Translations under genes and position numbers: made by a program
In this document: in pieces, positions 47,299 through 55,042 of the stretch
Numbering within the stretch: the stretch's first letter is position 1
How the letters are laid out: each line of letters starts with the position of its first letter
Origin: Thermithiobacillus plumbiphilus
Lineage (GTDB): Bacteria > Pseudomonadota > Gammaproteobacteria > Acidithiobacillales > Thermithiobacillaceae
DNA: 64,000 nucleotides
Assembly: GCF_038070005.1 (NCBI RefSeq)
Contig: NZ_JBBPCO010000006.1
Location: forward strand, 62,001-126,000
Reading direction: 5' to 3'
Notes under the pieces: model-generated
What the model saw: the letters and a program-made list of their open reading frames with translations, nothing else
The model's database searches: none
What the model was told of the DNA's origin: nothing

Positions 47299-48217
47299 GA
47301 CGGTAACGTCCGCGACCCTGGCGCTTGGCCTCGTAGAGCGCGGCATCGGCACGAGCCGTGAACTGCTTGGGATCGATGTCGCTGTCCCTGAGACTTGCAA
47401 TGCCAATACTGACCAGGCCATCCATGCCGCTCAATATGCGCCCTGCGGCGCGCTCGGCGATCCCCTTGTCAGCGAAAATCAACAACGCGAACTCGTCGCC
47501 CCCAAAGCGGAAGGCCTCATCGACGTCCAGGCGGATCGCGGCGCGCATGGTGTCGGCCATGCGACAGAGCCACTGGTCCCCGTAGGCGTGTCCGTGGGTA
47601 TCATTCACCTGCTTGAACATGTCGAGATCAAGGAAAAGAAGCGTCAATGGCTCCTGCTGACGCCGGGCGCGGCGAAAGGCGTGATCCAGATGCAGGTCGA
47701 AGGCACCGCGGTTATAGAGACCGGTCAGGGCGTCATGCTCCGCGCGGTGCAGGGTCTCGCTCAGCGCGCGCTGCTTGCTCTCAAGCACCTGCTCCATGGC
47801 ACGCAGCTCCTGTTCGGCACGCTGACGCGCTTCTTCCAGCCGGGCAGCGATGGCCTCGTTCTGCCGACGCAGGAGTTCGGGGTCGGTGCGCTCGGTCTTG
47901 TGGCGCAGCCGTTCCCGAAGGACTGACAGCTGTTCAGTCGCGGGTGGCTGGATAAACGCCAGGAGCCGGAAAACCCGATCCGGCTCACCAAAGCGCAGGA
48001 CACAGCCCTGTGCCTGAGCCAGCAGGTGCACCGCCAGAGGTGGCCCCTGACCTTGCAGTTCCTCACGCAACAAGGGCATCAGGGCCAGTACCCGCTCGGC
48101 CAGCGGCAGGGTCGGGCAACCCAGCTCCTGGCCAGTTTCCATGAGCAGGCAGCTCAGGCGCTGCAGATCCGGTTCGACCACCAGATGCCAGTGCAGGAGC
48201 GGGAAAGTTTCTGACAT
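47288..48217 (-). CDS. GGDEF diguanylate cyclase of the stressosome operon
   Basis: 309 residues from the ATG at 48217. A TTG 45 bases earlier is an alternative. An unknown N-terminal domain (1-110) is followed by a coiled coil (LLRRQNEAIAARLEEARQRA to SETLHRAE) and a GGDEF domain (HDALTGLYNRGAFDLHLDHA, FLDLDMFKQVNDTHGHAYGD, RFGGDEFALLIF). The catalytic signature is intact. The inhibitory site position reads LDVD instead of RxxD, so feedback inhibition may be absent. It is the first gene before the kinase/phosphatase and STAS genes and is the probable output enzyme. Confidence 0.92.
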   Translation of the reverse strand: MSETFPLLHWHLVVEPDLQRLSCLLMETGQELGCPTLPLAERVLALMPLLREELQGQGPPLAVHLLAQAQGCVLRFGEPDRVFRLLAFIQPPATEQLSVLRERLRHKTERTDPELLRRQNEAIAARLEEARQRAEQELRAMEQVLESKQRALSETLHRAEHDALTGLYNRGAFDLHLDHAFRRARRQQEPLTLLFLDLDMFKQVNDTHGHAYGDQWLCRMADTMRAAIRLDVDEAFRFGGDEFALLIFADKGIAERAAGRILSGMDGLVSIGIASLRDSDIDPKQFTARADAALYEAKRQGRGRYRHAP

Positions 48218-48346
48218 GTAATAATTGTTATGTCCAACAAGGCCGGAGAAGTCCGGATTCAATACTTATTAGTCTGTTTTCAGATTATTTCCAGTGAAAA
48301 CCTGAAGTTTGCGGCTTTACCGGCACGTAAACCGCAGGAACAGGGA

Positions 48347-49306
48347 TCAGCCATTCTCTGAATCGTGGGGCTCAGCAGGCGTCATCACCGAGAGGGCATC
48401 TGGCAACAAACGGTAATGCAATGGCGGCGCCAGACTGACGATTTCGCCATCGAGGGTCACGCGCAGGCTGTGCCGGGGCGTGTCCAGCCAGGCTTCATCG
48501 ATGCAGCGCAGTTCCAGCCCATCGACCTGGTGCAGGCGCCGGAACAGAGCGCTAAGGGTCAGGCGCAACATGCCCCAGCGACCCACCGGATGCATCAGAT
48601 AAAGACACATGCGCCCGGTGTCCAGACAGCCTGCGGCACGGGGATCGAACTGGCCGATCTGCGCCTGGCTGATGGTCAGGAAAGCCAGCAGGATCTTTTC
48701 CGTCGACGCATCCGGACCCAGCCCGAAACGCAGGCGCAGGTAACGATGCCGCTTGAACAGGGTCACCACGGTCGAAATCGCCGCCACCCAGCGGCGCCGC
48801 CCGAATCGCGCCTTGACGCGCTCGCCTTCGGCCAGGATGCGCGAATGCAGGCCGATGCTGGACGTGTTGAGAAAGTTGCGGCCATTGACCTCACCCACGC
48901 TCACGGTCTGTGGCCTGCCCGTGAACAGCACGTCAACCGCCGCCTCCAGGTCCAGCGGGATGCCGAGATTGCGGGCGAAGTAGTTGAAAGTACCCAGGGG
49001 CAGCACCCCGAGTGTGGTTCCGGTGCCTATCAGCGCTGTGGCGGCGGCATTGATAGTGCCATCACCGCCGCCGGCCACCACCAGATCACTTCCCGCGCGC
49101 TGGGCCTGGCGCGCGGCCCAGAATATGGCATCCCCCCGGCGCAGCAGGTGGATTTCAGGCTCGATGGCGCGCGCCTGGCAGAGCGCTTGCAGGCGTTGCT
49201 GGATGATCTCCTTATTGCGGGCGCCAGCCTTGGCATTCAGCAGAACGGTGATGCGCGCGGGCTTGAGTGACGCAGGCGGGGCAGGCGGCTCTTGCGAATG
49301 ATTCAT
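48347..49306 (-). CDS. Diacylglycerol/sphingosine-kinase-type lipid kinase
   Basis: 319 residues. DAGK catalytic domain: VLLNAKAGARNKE, LVVAGGGDGTINAAATALI, LGVLPLGTFNYFARNLGIPL, and a C-terminal beta domain with RMCLYLMHPVGRWG and LRVTLDGEIVSLAPPLHYRL. It is related to YegS. The lipid substrate is unknown. AAGGGAG precedes the ATG at 49306. It lies between the stressosome operon and the FisR-like regulator, all on the minus strand. Confidence 0.93.
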   Translation of the reverse strand: MNHSQEPPAPPASLKPARITVLLNAKAGARNKEIIQQRLQALCQARAIEPEIHLLRRGDAIFWAARQAQRAGSDLVVAGGGDGTINAAATALIGTGTTLGVLPLGTFNYFARNLGIPLDLEAAVDVLFTGRPQTVSVGEVNGRNFLNTSSIGLHSRILAEGERVKARFGRRRWVAAISTVVTLFKRHRYLRLRFGLGPDASTEKILLAFLTISQAQIGQFDPRAAGCLDTGRMCLYLMHPVGRWGMLRLTLSALFRRLHQVDGLELRCIDEAWLDTPRHSLRVTLDGEIVSLAPPLHYRLLPDALSVMTPAEPHDSENG

Positions 49307-49395
49307 TGCAGGACTCCCTTCTCGTTGTTTTCTCAAGACAGATGCTTGCAGGCGATCAGCACCCCCTTGTGCGCGCCATTATGGGCCAATGCGCA

Positions 49396-50721
49396 TCAGG
49401 CCAGCTTATATTGTCGCAGCTTTCGGTACACCGTGCGCTCGCTGACACCCAGGGCATCGGCGACCTGACGGCGATTGCCTTCGAAACGTGCCAGCAGTTC
49501 CTGCAAGGCGGCAAGCTCCATCTCGCGCAGCGGCATGGCAGGCAGACTGGCGACGACACCCTGCGGGGTCGGCCCGGCCGCAGCCGGCATCGGCAGGTCG
49601 AGGTCCTCGGCGCCAATGGCGCCATTGCGCGCCAGGGCGGCGGCGCGCTGGAGGATGTTGCGCAGCTCGCGGATATTCCCGGGAAAGTCATGTCTGCCAA
49701 GACTTACCAGGGCATCACCGGTCAGATAATAACGCCGCCCGCTGCCGGCCGTGAGCCGCGCCAGCAACGCCTCGGCCAGCGCCGGGATATCGCTGCGCCG
49801 TTCGCGCAGGCTGGGCAGCGGCACCGTGATACAGGCCAGCCGATAATAAAGATCCTCGCGAAAACGCCCCTCACTCACCATCTGGCGCAGATCCCGGTTG
49901 GTGGCCGCCACCACCCGCACGTCAGCCCGCAGGATCTCACGCCCGCCGACCCGGCGGAATTCTCCCGTTTCAAGCACCCGCAGCAACTTGGCCTGCATGG
50001 CCAGCGGGATCTCGCCCACCTCATCCAGAAACAGGGTGCCACCATCGGCCAGTTCAAAAAGCCCCTGCTTGCGACCGATGCATCCAGTGAAGGCACCGCG
50101 CTCATGGCCGAAGATTTCGCTCTCGAACAGTGCCTCGCTGATCGATGCGCAATCCACCGCAAGAAAGCCGCGCCCGGCGCGGGGACTCTGGGCATGCACG
50201 AAATGCGCGGCAAGCTCCTTGCCCACGCCGCTCTCGCCCAGCAGCAACACGCTGGCACCGCTCGCCGCTGCCTGGCTCAGTCGCTCTATGGCGTGCAGAA
50301 AGGCCGGTGAGCGACCGATCAGGCGCATCTCCTCGCAATCCATGTCCTGGGCCATGGCCAGCGGGAAGATGGCCTCGCCGAGATAACGCTCGCCAGCCGG
50401 GCCCTCGATCACATGCCCCTTGATGCGCACGTGCTCGGCCCGACCCTGATGATCGTAATGGGTATGCAGCACCTGATGCGCCACACCGGTCTGGAATACC
50501 TGCTGGTGCGGGCAGTCCTCGCCATGGGCATGACAGGGGCTGTCAAGATGATGGGAAACCTCATGGCAACAGCGCCCGATCAGCTGCTCCTCGTCTTCGA
50601 TGCCATAGCTCGCCCGGTAGGCACGATTGGCCGCCACGATGCGGTACTCGGCATCGATGAGCACGAAGGGGTTCTCCTGGGCGTCGATCAGCGACTGCAT
50701 GAAAACGGGAAGCCGGGGCAT
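49396..50721 (-). CDS. fisR: FisR-like sigma-54-dependent activator with three-cysteine sulfur-sensing motif
   Basis: 441 residues from the ATG at 50721 (GGAGGG four bases upstream). PAS domain 1-110 with Cys51, Cys52, Cys63 and Cys70 in GRCCHEVSHHLDSPCHAH and GEDCPHQQ. The C52/C63/C70 spacing (11, 7) equals C53/C64/C71 of Cupriavidus FisR, which senses sulfane sulfur. AAA+ domain 130-375: LLLGESGVGKELAAHFVHAQ, HERGAFTGCIGRKQG, GGTLFLDEVGEIPLA. Fis-type HTH at the end: EGNRRQVADALGVSERTVYR. The loop reads GAFTGC in place of GAFTGA. It should activate the divergent sqr operon. Confidence 0.93.
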   Translation of the reverse strand: MPRLPVFMQSLIDAQENPFVLIDAEYRIVAANRAYRASYGIEDEEQLIGRCCHEVSHHLDSPCHAHGEDCPHQQVFQTGVAHQVLHTHYDHQGRAEHVRIKGHVIEGPAGERYLGEAIFPLAMAQDMDCEEMRLIGRSPAFLHAIERLSQAAASGASVLLLGESGVGKELAAHFVHAQSPRAGRGFLAVDCASISEALFESEIFGHERGAFTGCIGRKQGLFELADGGTLFLDEVGEIPLAMQAKLLRVLETGEFRRVGGREILRADVRVVAATNRDLRQMVSEGRFREDLYYRLACITVPLPSLRERRSDIPALAEALLARLTAGSGRRYYLTGDALVSLGRHDFPGNIRELRNILQRAAALARNGAIGAEDLDLPMPAAAGPTPQGVVASLPAMPLREMELAALQELLARFEGNRRQVADALGVSERTVYRKLRQYKLA

Positions 50722-50732
50722 GGGACCCTCCA

Positions 50733-50770
50733 TGACAGATTGTCAGATGTCATGCCGCCATGACATGACA
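50733..50770. promoter_or_regulatory. Clustered TGACA/TGTCA inverted repeats, likely FisR-like activator sites
   Basis: Two perfect inverted repeats lie just upstream of the regulator start: TGACAGATTGTCA (50733-50745) and TGTCATGCCGCCATGACA (50748-50765, four-base loop), plus a further TGACA at 50766-50770. Their position, about 75 to 110 bases upstream of the -24/-12 promoter, is where sigma-54 activators bind. They overlap the 5' end of the regulator's own message and may also give autoregulation. Confidence 0.6.
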
Positions 50771-50840
50771 AATCATCTACAAAGTCTAGTACATTATTTT
50801 ATATATTAAAAATCTCACTATATTTCAAATGCTTACGATT

Positions 50841-50855
50841 TGGCACAGAAGATGC
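50841..50855 (+). promoter_or_regulatory. Sigma-54 promoter (-24/-12) of the DUF3034-sqr operon
   Basis: TGGCACAGAAGATGC matches the TGGCAC-N5-TTGC consensus at nine of ten defined bases, and GG and GC are exactly ten bases apart. It lies on the plus strand 35 bases before the DUF3034 start codon, in an AT-rich stretch downstream of the activator sites. Start of transcription would be near 50867. Confidence 0.85.
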
Positions 50856-50889
50856 TAATCAGATTTGCACTTTTCTGAGGAGGAAAAAA

Positions 50890-51717
50890 ATGCGTACATT
50901 GAAATCCTGTTTGGCGAGCGTCATCCTGTTGGGCACGAGCAACCTGGGCATGGCCGCTGTTACCCAGATCGAAGGCGCGGGCGGCGGTGGCATCGTGCCA
51001 TGGGCCCTGCTGGCCGGTGACGATCCCAAGCAATCCATGGGTGGGACGGCATCCTATACCTTCATAACCACTGGCAACTTCGACATCCACAGCGTAGGGG
51101 CTGCGGCCAGCTTCGGCCACCTGGCGGAAATCTCCTATGCGCACCATTACCTGGGCCTGCCGGAATCACTTCAGACCGCCACCGGCACCTCGGAAATCCA
51201 GCAGAACGTGTTTGGCGCCAAGTTCAAGCTCCTGGGCATGAACGGCATGATCCCGCAAATCGCCCTGGGCGTGCAGTACAAGCAAAACAGCAACGGTGAT
51301 CTGGTCCGGGCCCTGGGCGCCAGGGATGACAGCGGCACGGATTTCTATCTTGCCGCCACCAATGTCTATCCTGTTGGTGGCAAGAAGCTGCTCCTCAATG
51401 GCACGGTACGCGCCACCAAGGCCAACTGGTTCGGCCTGCTCGGCTTTGGCGGGCCGGACAACGACAGCTACGAGGCCCAGTTCGAAGGGAGCGCGGGGCT
51501 CTTTCTCAACGATCAGACCGTGCTCGGCGCCGAATACCGGATGAAGCCGGACAATCTCAAGTCCGCAGGACTTGCCGAGAACGACGCCTATGACGGCTTC
51601 ATTGCCTACTTTCCCAACAAGAACCTGGCGCTGGTAGCGGCCTATGCCGGCTTGGGACAGATAGCAACCAAGCAGGATCAAAACGGTCTATACTTGCAGG
51701 TACAGGCCAGCTTCTAA
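50890..51717 (+). CDS. DUF3034 outer-membrane-type protein
   Basis: 275 residues. Signal peptide (MRTLKSCLASVILLGTSNLG, cleavage after MAA near residue 23), then GAGGGGIVPWALLAGDD, the DUF3034 hallmark. The rest alternates hydrophobic and polar residues with many aromatic residues and ends in FYLAATN, YLQVQASF, with a terminal Phe as in beta-barrel outer membrane proteins. A transport or sensing role at the cell surface for sulfur species is inferred from the position before sqr under a sigma-54 promoter. GAGGAGG precedes the ATG. Confidence 0.85.
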   Translation: MRTLKSCLASVILLGTSNLGMAAVTQIEGAGGGGIVPWALLAGDDPKQSMGGTASYTFITTGNFDIHSVGAAASFGHLAEISYAHHYLGLPESLQTATGTSEIQQNVFGAKFKLLGMNGMIPQIALGVQYKQNSNGDLVRALGARDDSGTDFYLAATNVYPVGGKKLLLNGTVRATKANWFGLLGFGGPDNDSYEAQFEGSAGLFLNDQTVLGAEYRMKPDNLKSAGLAENDAYDGFIAYFPNKNLALVAAYAGLGQIATKQDQNGLYLQVQASF

Positions 51718-51731
51718 TTCCATCCAGGGTG

Positions 51732-51747
51732 GAGGGCTTCAGCCCTC
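51732..51747 (+). other. Hairpin between DUF3034 gene and sqr
   Basis: GAGGGC-TTCA-GCCCTC forms a six-base stem with a tight loop 15 bases after the DUF3034 stop. It lacks a U-tract. It may stop part of the transcription or stabilise the upstream message to set the ratio between porin-like protein and SQR. Confidence 0.4.
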
Positions 51748-51772
51748 TGCTCCCCCTTCCGAGGAGTCTGAA

Positions 51773-53083
51773 ATGGCACATATCGTCATCATCGGCGCCG
51801 GGACCGGCGGCCTGCCGCTGGCCTATGAAATGCGCGCCGAGTTTGGCCGACAGCATCGCGTCACCGTCATCAATGCCCACAGCACCTTTTCCTTCGTACC
51901 CTCCAACCCCTGGGTAGGCGTGGGCTGGCGCAAGCGCGAGGACATCAGCTTCGAGATCGCTCCACGCCTGGCGCGCAAGGACATCCACTTCATCCACGAT
52001 ACCGTCACCGAGATCGCCGCCACGGAAAACCGGCTCTCGCTGCAAAGCGGCAAGACCGTCAACTACGACTATCTCGTCATCGCCACCGGTCCCAAGCTCG
52101 CCTTCGAGGAAGTGCCAGGGCTTGGGCCGGACGGCGGCCACACCCAGTCCATCTGCGTGACCCATCACGCCGAGCAGGCCTATGCCGCCTACGAGGAATT
52201 CTGCAGGAATCCGGGACCGGTGATCGTCGGTGCCGCACCTTTTGCCAGTTGCTTTGGCCCAGCCTATGAGCATGCCTTCATCATGGACAAGGACATGCGT
52301 TCACGCCGCATCCGCGACCGCGTGCCCATGACCTATGTCACCTCGGAGCCCTATATCGGCCATCTGGGACTGGGTGGAGTGGGTGACAGCAAGGGCCTGA
52401 TGGAAAGCGAGCTGCGCAACCGCCACATCAACTGGATCACCAACGCCAGGATCACCAAGGTCGAAGCCGGCAAGATGTTCGTCGATGAGCTCAACCCCCA
52501 GGGCGAGATTCAGAAGCAGCATGAACTGCCCTTTGCCTATTCGATGATCCTGCCCGCCTTCAAGGGCGTCGATCCGGTGGCGGCGGTGGAAGGCCTGTGC
52601 AATCCGCGCGGTTTCGTCATCGTCGACAAGCATCAGCGCAGCCCCAAGTACCCCAACATCTTTTCCATTGGCGTCTGCATTGCCATCCCGCCCGTCGAGG
52701 CTACCCCGGTCCCCACCGGCGCGCCAAAAACAGGCTTCATGATCGAGAGCATGGGCACGGCGGTGGTACGCAATCTCAAGGCCGAACTCGAAGGCCGACC
52801 GGAAAAGGCCGAGGCCACCTGGAACGCGGTCTGCTTTGCCGACATGGGCGATACCGGGGCGGCCTTCGTGGCTTTGCCGCAGATCCCGCCGCGCAACGTC
52901 AACTGGTTTCGCAAGGGAAAATGGGTACACCTGGCCAAGATCGCCTTCGAGAAGTATTTCATGCGCAAGATGAAAAGCGGGGTGGCCGAACCCTTCTACG
53001 AGCGCCTGGCGATGGGCCTGATCGGGGTGAACCGGATCAAGAACAAGCCCCTGGTCGATCCCGAAGAGGCTTCCAAGGTCTGA
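51773..53083 (+). CDS. sqr: Sulfide:quinone oxidoreductase
   Basis: 436 residues. FAD motif IVIIGAGTGGLPLAYEMR, second motif YLVIATGPKLAFEEVPG, and catalytic cysteines Cys128 (QSICVTHH), Cys160 (FASCFGPAYEH) and Cys354 (NAVCFADMGD). A. ferrooxidans SQR uses Cys128, 160 and 356. The quinone-binding/membrane C-terminus is amphipathic (KWVHLAKIAFEKYFMRKMKS). It oxidises sulfide to sulfane sulfur and reduces quinone at the inner membrane, and its product is what the neighbouring FisR-like protein would sense. GAGGAG precedes the ATG. Confidence 0.96.
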   Translation: MAHIVIIGAGTGGLPLAYEMRAEFGRQHRVTVINAHSTFSFVPSNPWVGVGWRKREDISFEIAPRLARKDIHFIHDTVTEIAATENRLSLQSGKTVNYDYLVIATGPKLAFEEVPGLGPDGGHTQSICVTHHAEQAYAAYEEFCRNPGPVIVGAAPFASCFGPAYEHAFIMDKDMRSRRIRDRVPMTYVTSEPYIGHLGLGGVGDSKGLMESELRNRHINWITNARITKVEAGKMFVDELNPQGEIQKQHELPFAYSMILPAFKGVDPVAAVEGLCNPRGFVIVDKHQRSPKYPNIFSIGVCIAIPPVEATPVPTGAPKTGFMIESMGTAVVRNLKAELEGRPEKAEATWNAVCFADMGDTGAAFVALPQIPPRNVNWFRKGKWVHLAKIAFEKYFMRKMKSGVAEPFYERLAMGLIGVNRIKNKPLVDPEEASKV

Positions 53084-53115
53084 GCGATACGGGCTTGAGC
53101 CTAGCTAACGAAGGA

Positions 53116-53146
53116 AAACGGCTGGCGGATTCTCCACCAGCCGTTT
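53116..53146. terminator. Bidirectional terminator hairpin between sqr and glmS
   Basis: AAACGGCTGG (53116-53125) pairs perfectly with CCAGCCGTTT (53137-53146) around an 11-base loop. The A and T flanks give a short U-run in both directions. It lies between convergent genes, 33 bases after the sqr stop. Confidence 0.8.
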
Positions 53147-53158
53147 CGTTTCAGGCGT

Positions 53159-54970
53159 TCATTCCACGGTGACACTCTTGGCCAGGTTGCGTGGCCGGTC
53201 GACATCTGTTCCCTTCAATACGGCCACATGATAGGACAGCATCTGCAAGGGCAGCACATAGAGTATGGGGGAAATGAAGGGATGGCAGGCGGGCATGCTG
53301 TGAAAGCGCATGCCCCCGCCGTGATCCACCGCGCCATCCTCGCCAAATACAAAGAGCTGCCCGCCACGCGCACGCACTTCCTCCAGGTTGGAGCGCAGCT
53401 TCTCCAGCAGGCTGTCGTTCGGTGCCACCGCCACCACCGGCATCTCCTCGTTCACCAGCGCCAGCGGCCCGTGCTTCAGCTCGCCGGCAGGATAGCCCTC
53501 GGCATGGATATAGCTGATCTCCTTGAGCTTGAGTGCGCCTTCCAGCGCGATCGGATAATGTACGCCACGGCCGAGGAACAGCGCGTGATGCTTATCGGCA
53601 AAGGCCGCTGCCAGTTCCTCGATGGCTGAGTCCATGGCAAGAATTTCCTCGACCTGAGTCGGCAGCCGCAACAGCGCCTGACGCATGTCGCTCCGTACAC
53701 CCTCCCGCTCGGCCAGAGCCAGCACCGTCAGCGCGAGTGCCGCCAGTTGCGTGGTGAAGGCCTTGGTGCTCGCCACCCCGATCTCGGGGCCGGCGCGGGT
53801 CAGCAGCACCGCATCCGCCGCGCGCGCCAGGCTGCTCTCATCGACATTGCAGATCGCCAGCACGCCATCGAAGCCCCGCTCGCGGGCATCATGCACCGCC
53901 GCCAGGGTATCGGCAGTCTCGCCGCTCTGGGAAATGGCGATCACCAGCTCATTTGGCATCGGATAGGAATCACGATAGCGAAACTCGCTGGCCACCTCCA
54001 CCCGGCAGGGCAGCCGGCACAGCGACTCGAACCAGTAAGCCGCGGTCAGGCCCGCGTGATAGCTCGTGCCACAGGCCAGGATACGGATGGCGCGCGCATT
54101 GGCCAGCAGGCTCATCGTTTTCTCGCCCAGGGCAAGGGGGGCGTCGTCCAGCGGCAGACGCCCCTGCAAGGTGCGCCCCAGGGCCATGGGCTGCTCGAAG
54201 ATCTCCTTTTGCATGTAATGGCGATATTCGCCACGCGACACGCTGGTCGGGTCGAGCTGGCTGATGCGCAGGGCTCGCTGTACCGGCTGCCCATCGCGAT
54301 TGAAGATCTGGTGCTGATCGGCGCTGAGCTCGACCATGTCGCCATTTTCGAGGTCCACGAGCTGACTCGTGACCGGAATCAGGGCCGACGGGTCGGAGGC
54401 CAGGAAACGCTCGCCGACGCCCACGCCCAGCAGCAGCGGGCTGCCCTTGCGGGCGGCAAGCAGGCGATCCGGGTTTTCCTGATCCAGCACCACCAGCGCG
54501 TATGCGCCTTCGAGCTGGGCCACTGCCGCGCGAAAGGCCTCCCACAGGCTCAAGCCCTGGCGCAGGCCGCGCTGGATCAGGTGCGGCACCACTTCGGTGT
54601 CGGTCTGCGACTCGAACACCGCGCCCTCGGCTTCCAGCATCTGGCGCAGCGGCTTGTAGTTCTCGATGATGCCATTGTGCACCACGGCAATCCGCTCACC
54701 CGCCATGTGCGGGTGGGCATTGCATTCGCTTGGCACCCCATGGGTGGCCCAGCGCGTATGGGCAATGCCGGAATGGCCATTCAGCTCGGCCGCCTGCACC
54801 GCCTCCTCCAGCACCGAAACCTTGCCCAGTCGCCGCATCCGGTTCAGTTCCGTGCCGCGAGCAACTGCCACCCCGGCCGAGTCATAGCCGCGATACTCCA
54901 GCCGGTGCAGGCCTTCCAGCAGAATGGGAACGACATTACGTTTTGCAATTGCGCCAACGATACCGCACAT
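53159..54970 (-). CDS. glmS: Glutamine-fructose-6-phosphate aminotransferase
   Basis: 603 residues from the ATG at 54970, so Cys2 is the N-terminal nucleophile (MCGIVGAIAK). Class II glutaminase 2-220 with RLEYRGYDSAG and HTRWATHGVPSECNAHPH. Two SIS domains: ACGTSYHAGLTAAYWFE with AISQSGETADTLAA, and HALFLGRGVHYPIALEGALK with YPAGELKHGPLALV. It ends with the conserved LAKSVTVE. It makes glucosamine-6-phosphate for peptidoglycan and LPS. Downstream of glmU on the same strand. Confidence 0.98.
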   Translation of the reverse strand: MCGIVGAIAKRNVVPILLEGLHRLEYRGYDSAGVAVARGTELNRMRRLGKVSVLEEAVQAAELNGHSGIAHTRWATHGVPSECNAHPHMAGERIAVVHNGIIENYKPLRQMLEAEGAVFESQTDTEVVPHLIQRGLRQGLSLWEAFRAAVAQLEGAYALVVLDQENPDRLLAARKGSPLLLGVGVGERFLASDPSALIPVTSQLVDLENGDMVELSADQHQIFNRDGQPVQRALRISQLDPTSVSRGEYRHYMQKEIFEQPMALGRTLQGRLPLDDAPLALGEKTMSLLANARAIRILACGTSYHAGLTAAYWFESLCRLPCRVEVASEFRYRDSYPMPNELVIAISQSGETADTLAAVHDARERGFDGVLAICNVDESSLARAADAVLLTRAGPEIGVASTKAFTTQLAALALTVLALAEREGVRSDMRQALLRLPTQVEEILAMDSAIEELAAAFADKHHALFLGRGVHYPIALEGALKLKEISYIHAEGYPAGELKHGPLALVNEEMPVVAVAPNDSLLEKLRSNLEEVRARGGQLFVFGEDGAVDHGGGMRFHSMPACHPFISPILYVLPLQMLSYHVAVLKGTDVDRPRNLAKSVTVE

Positions 54971-55042
54971 GATTTTTTCTCTCTCGTGCAACTTATGCGT
55001 AGATAGCCCAGCCCGGCTCTTCCGGCAAGCCTGCCGACAATG

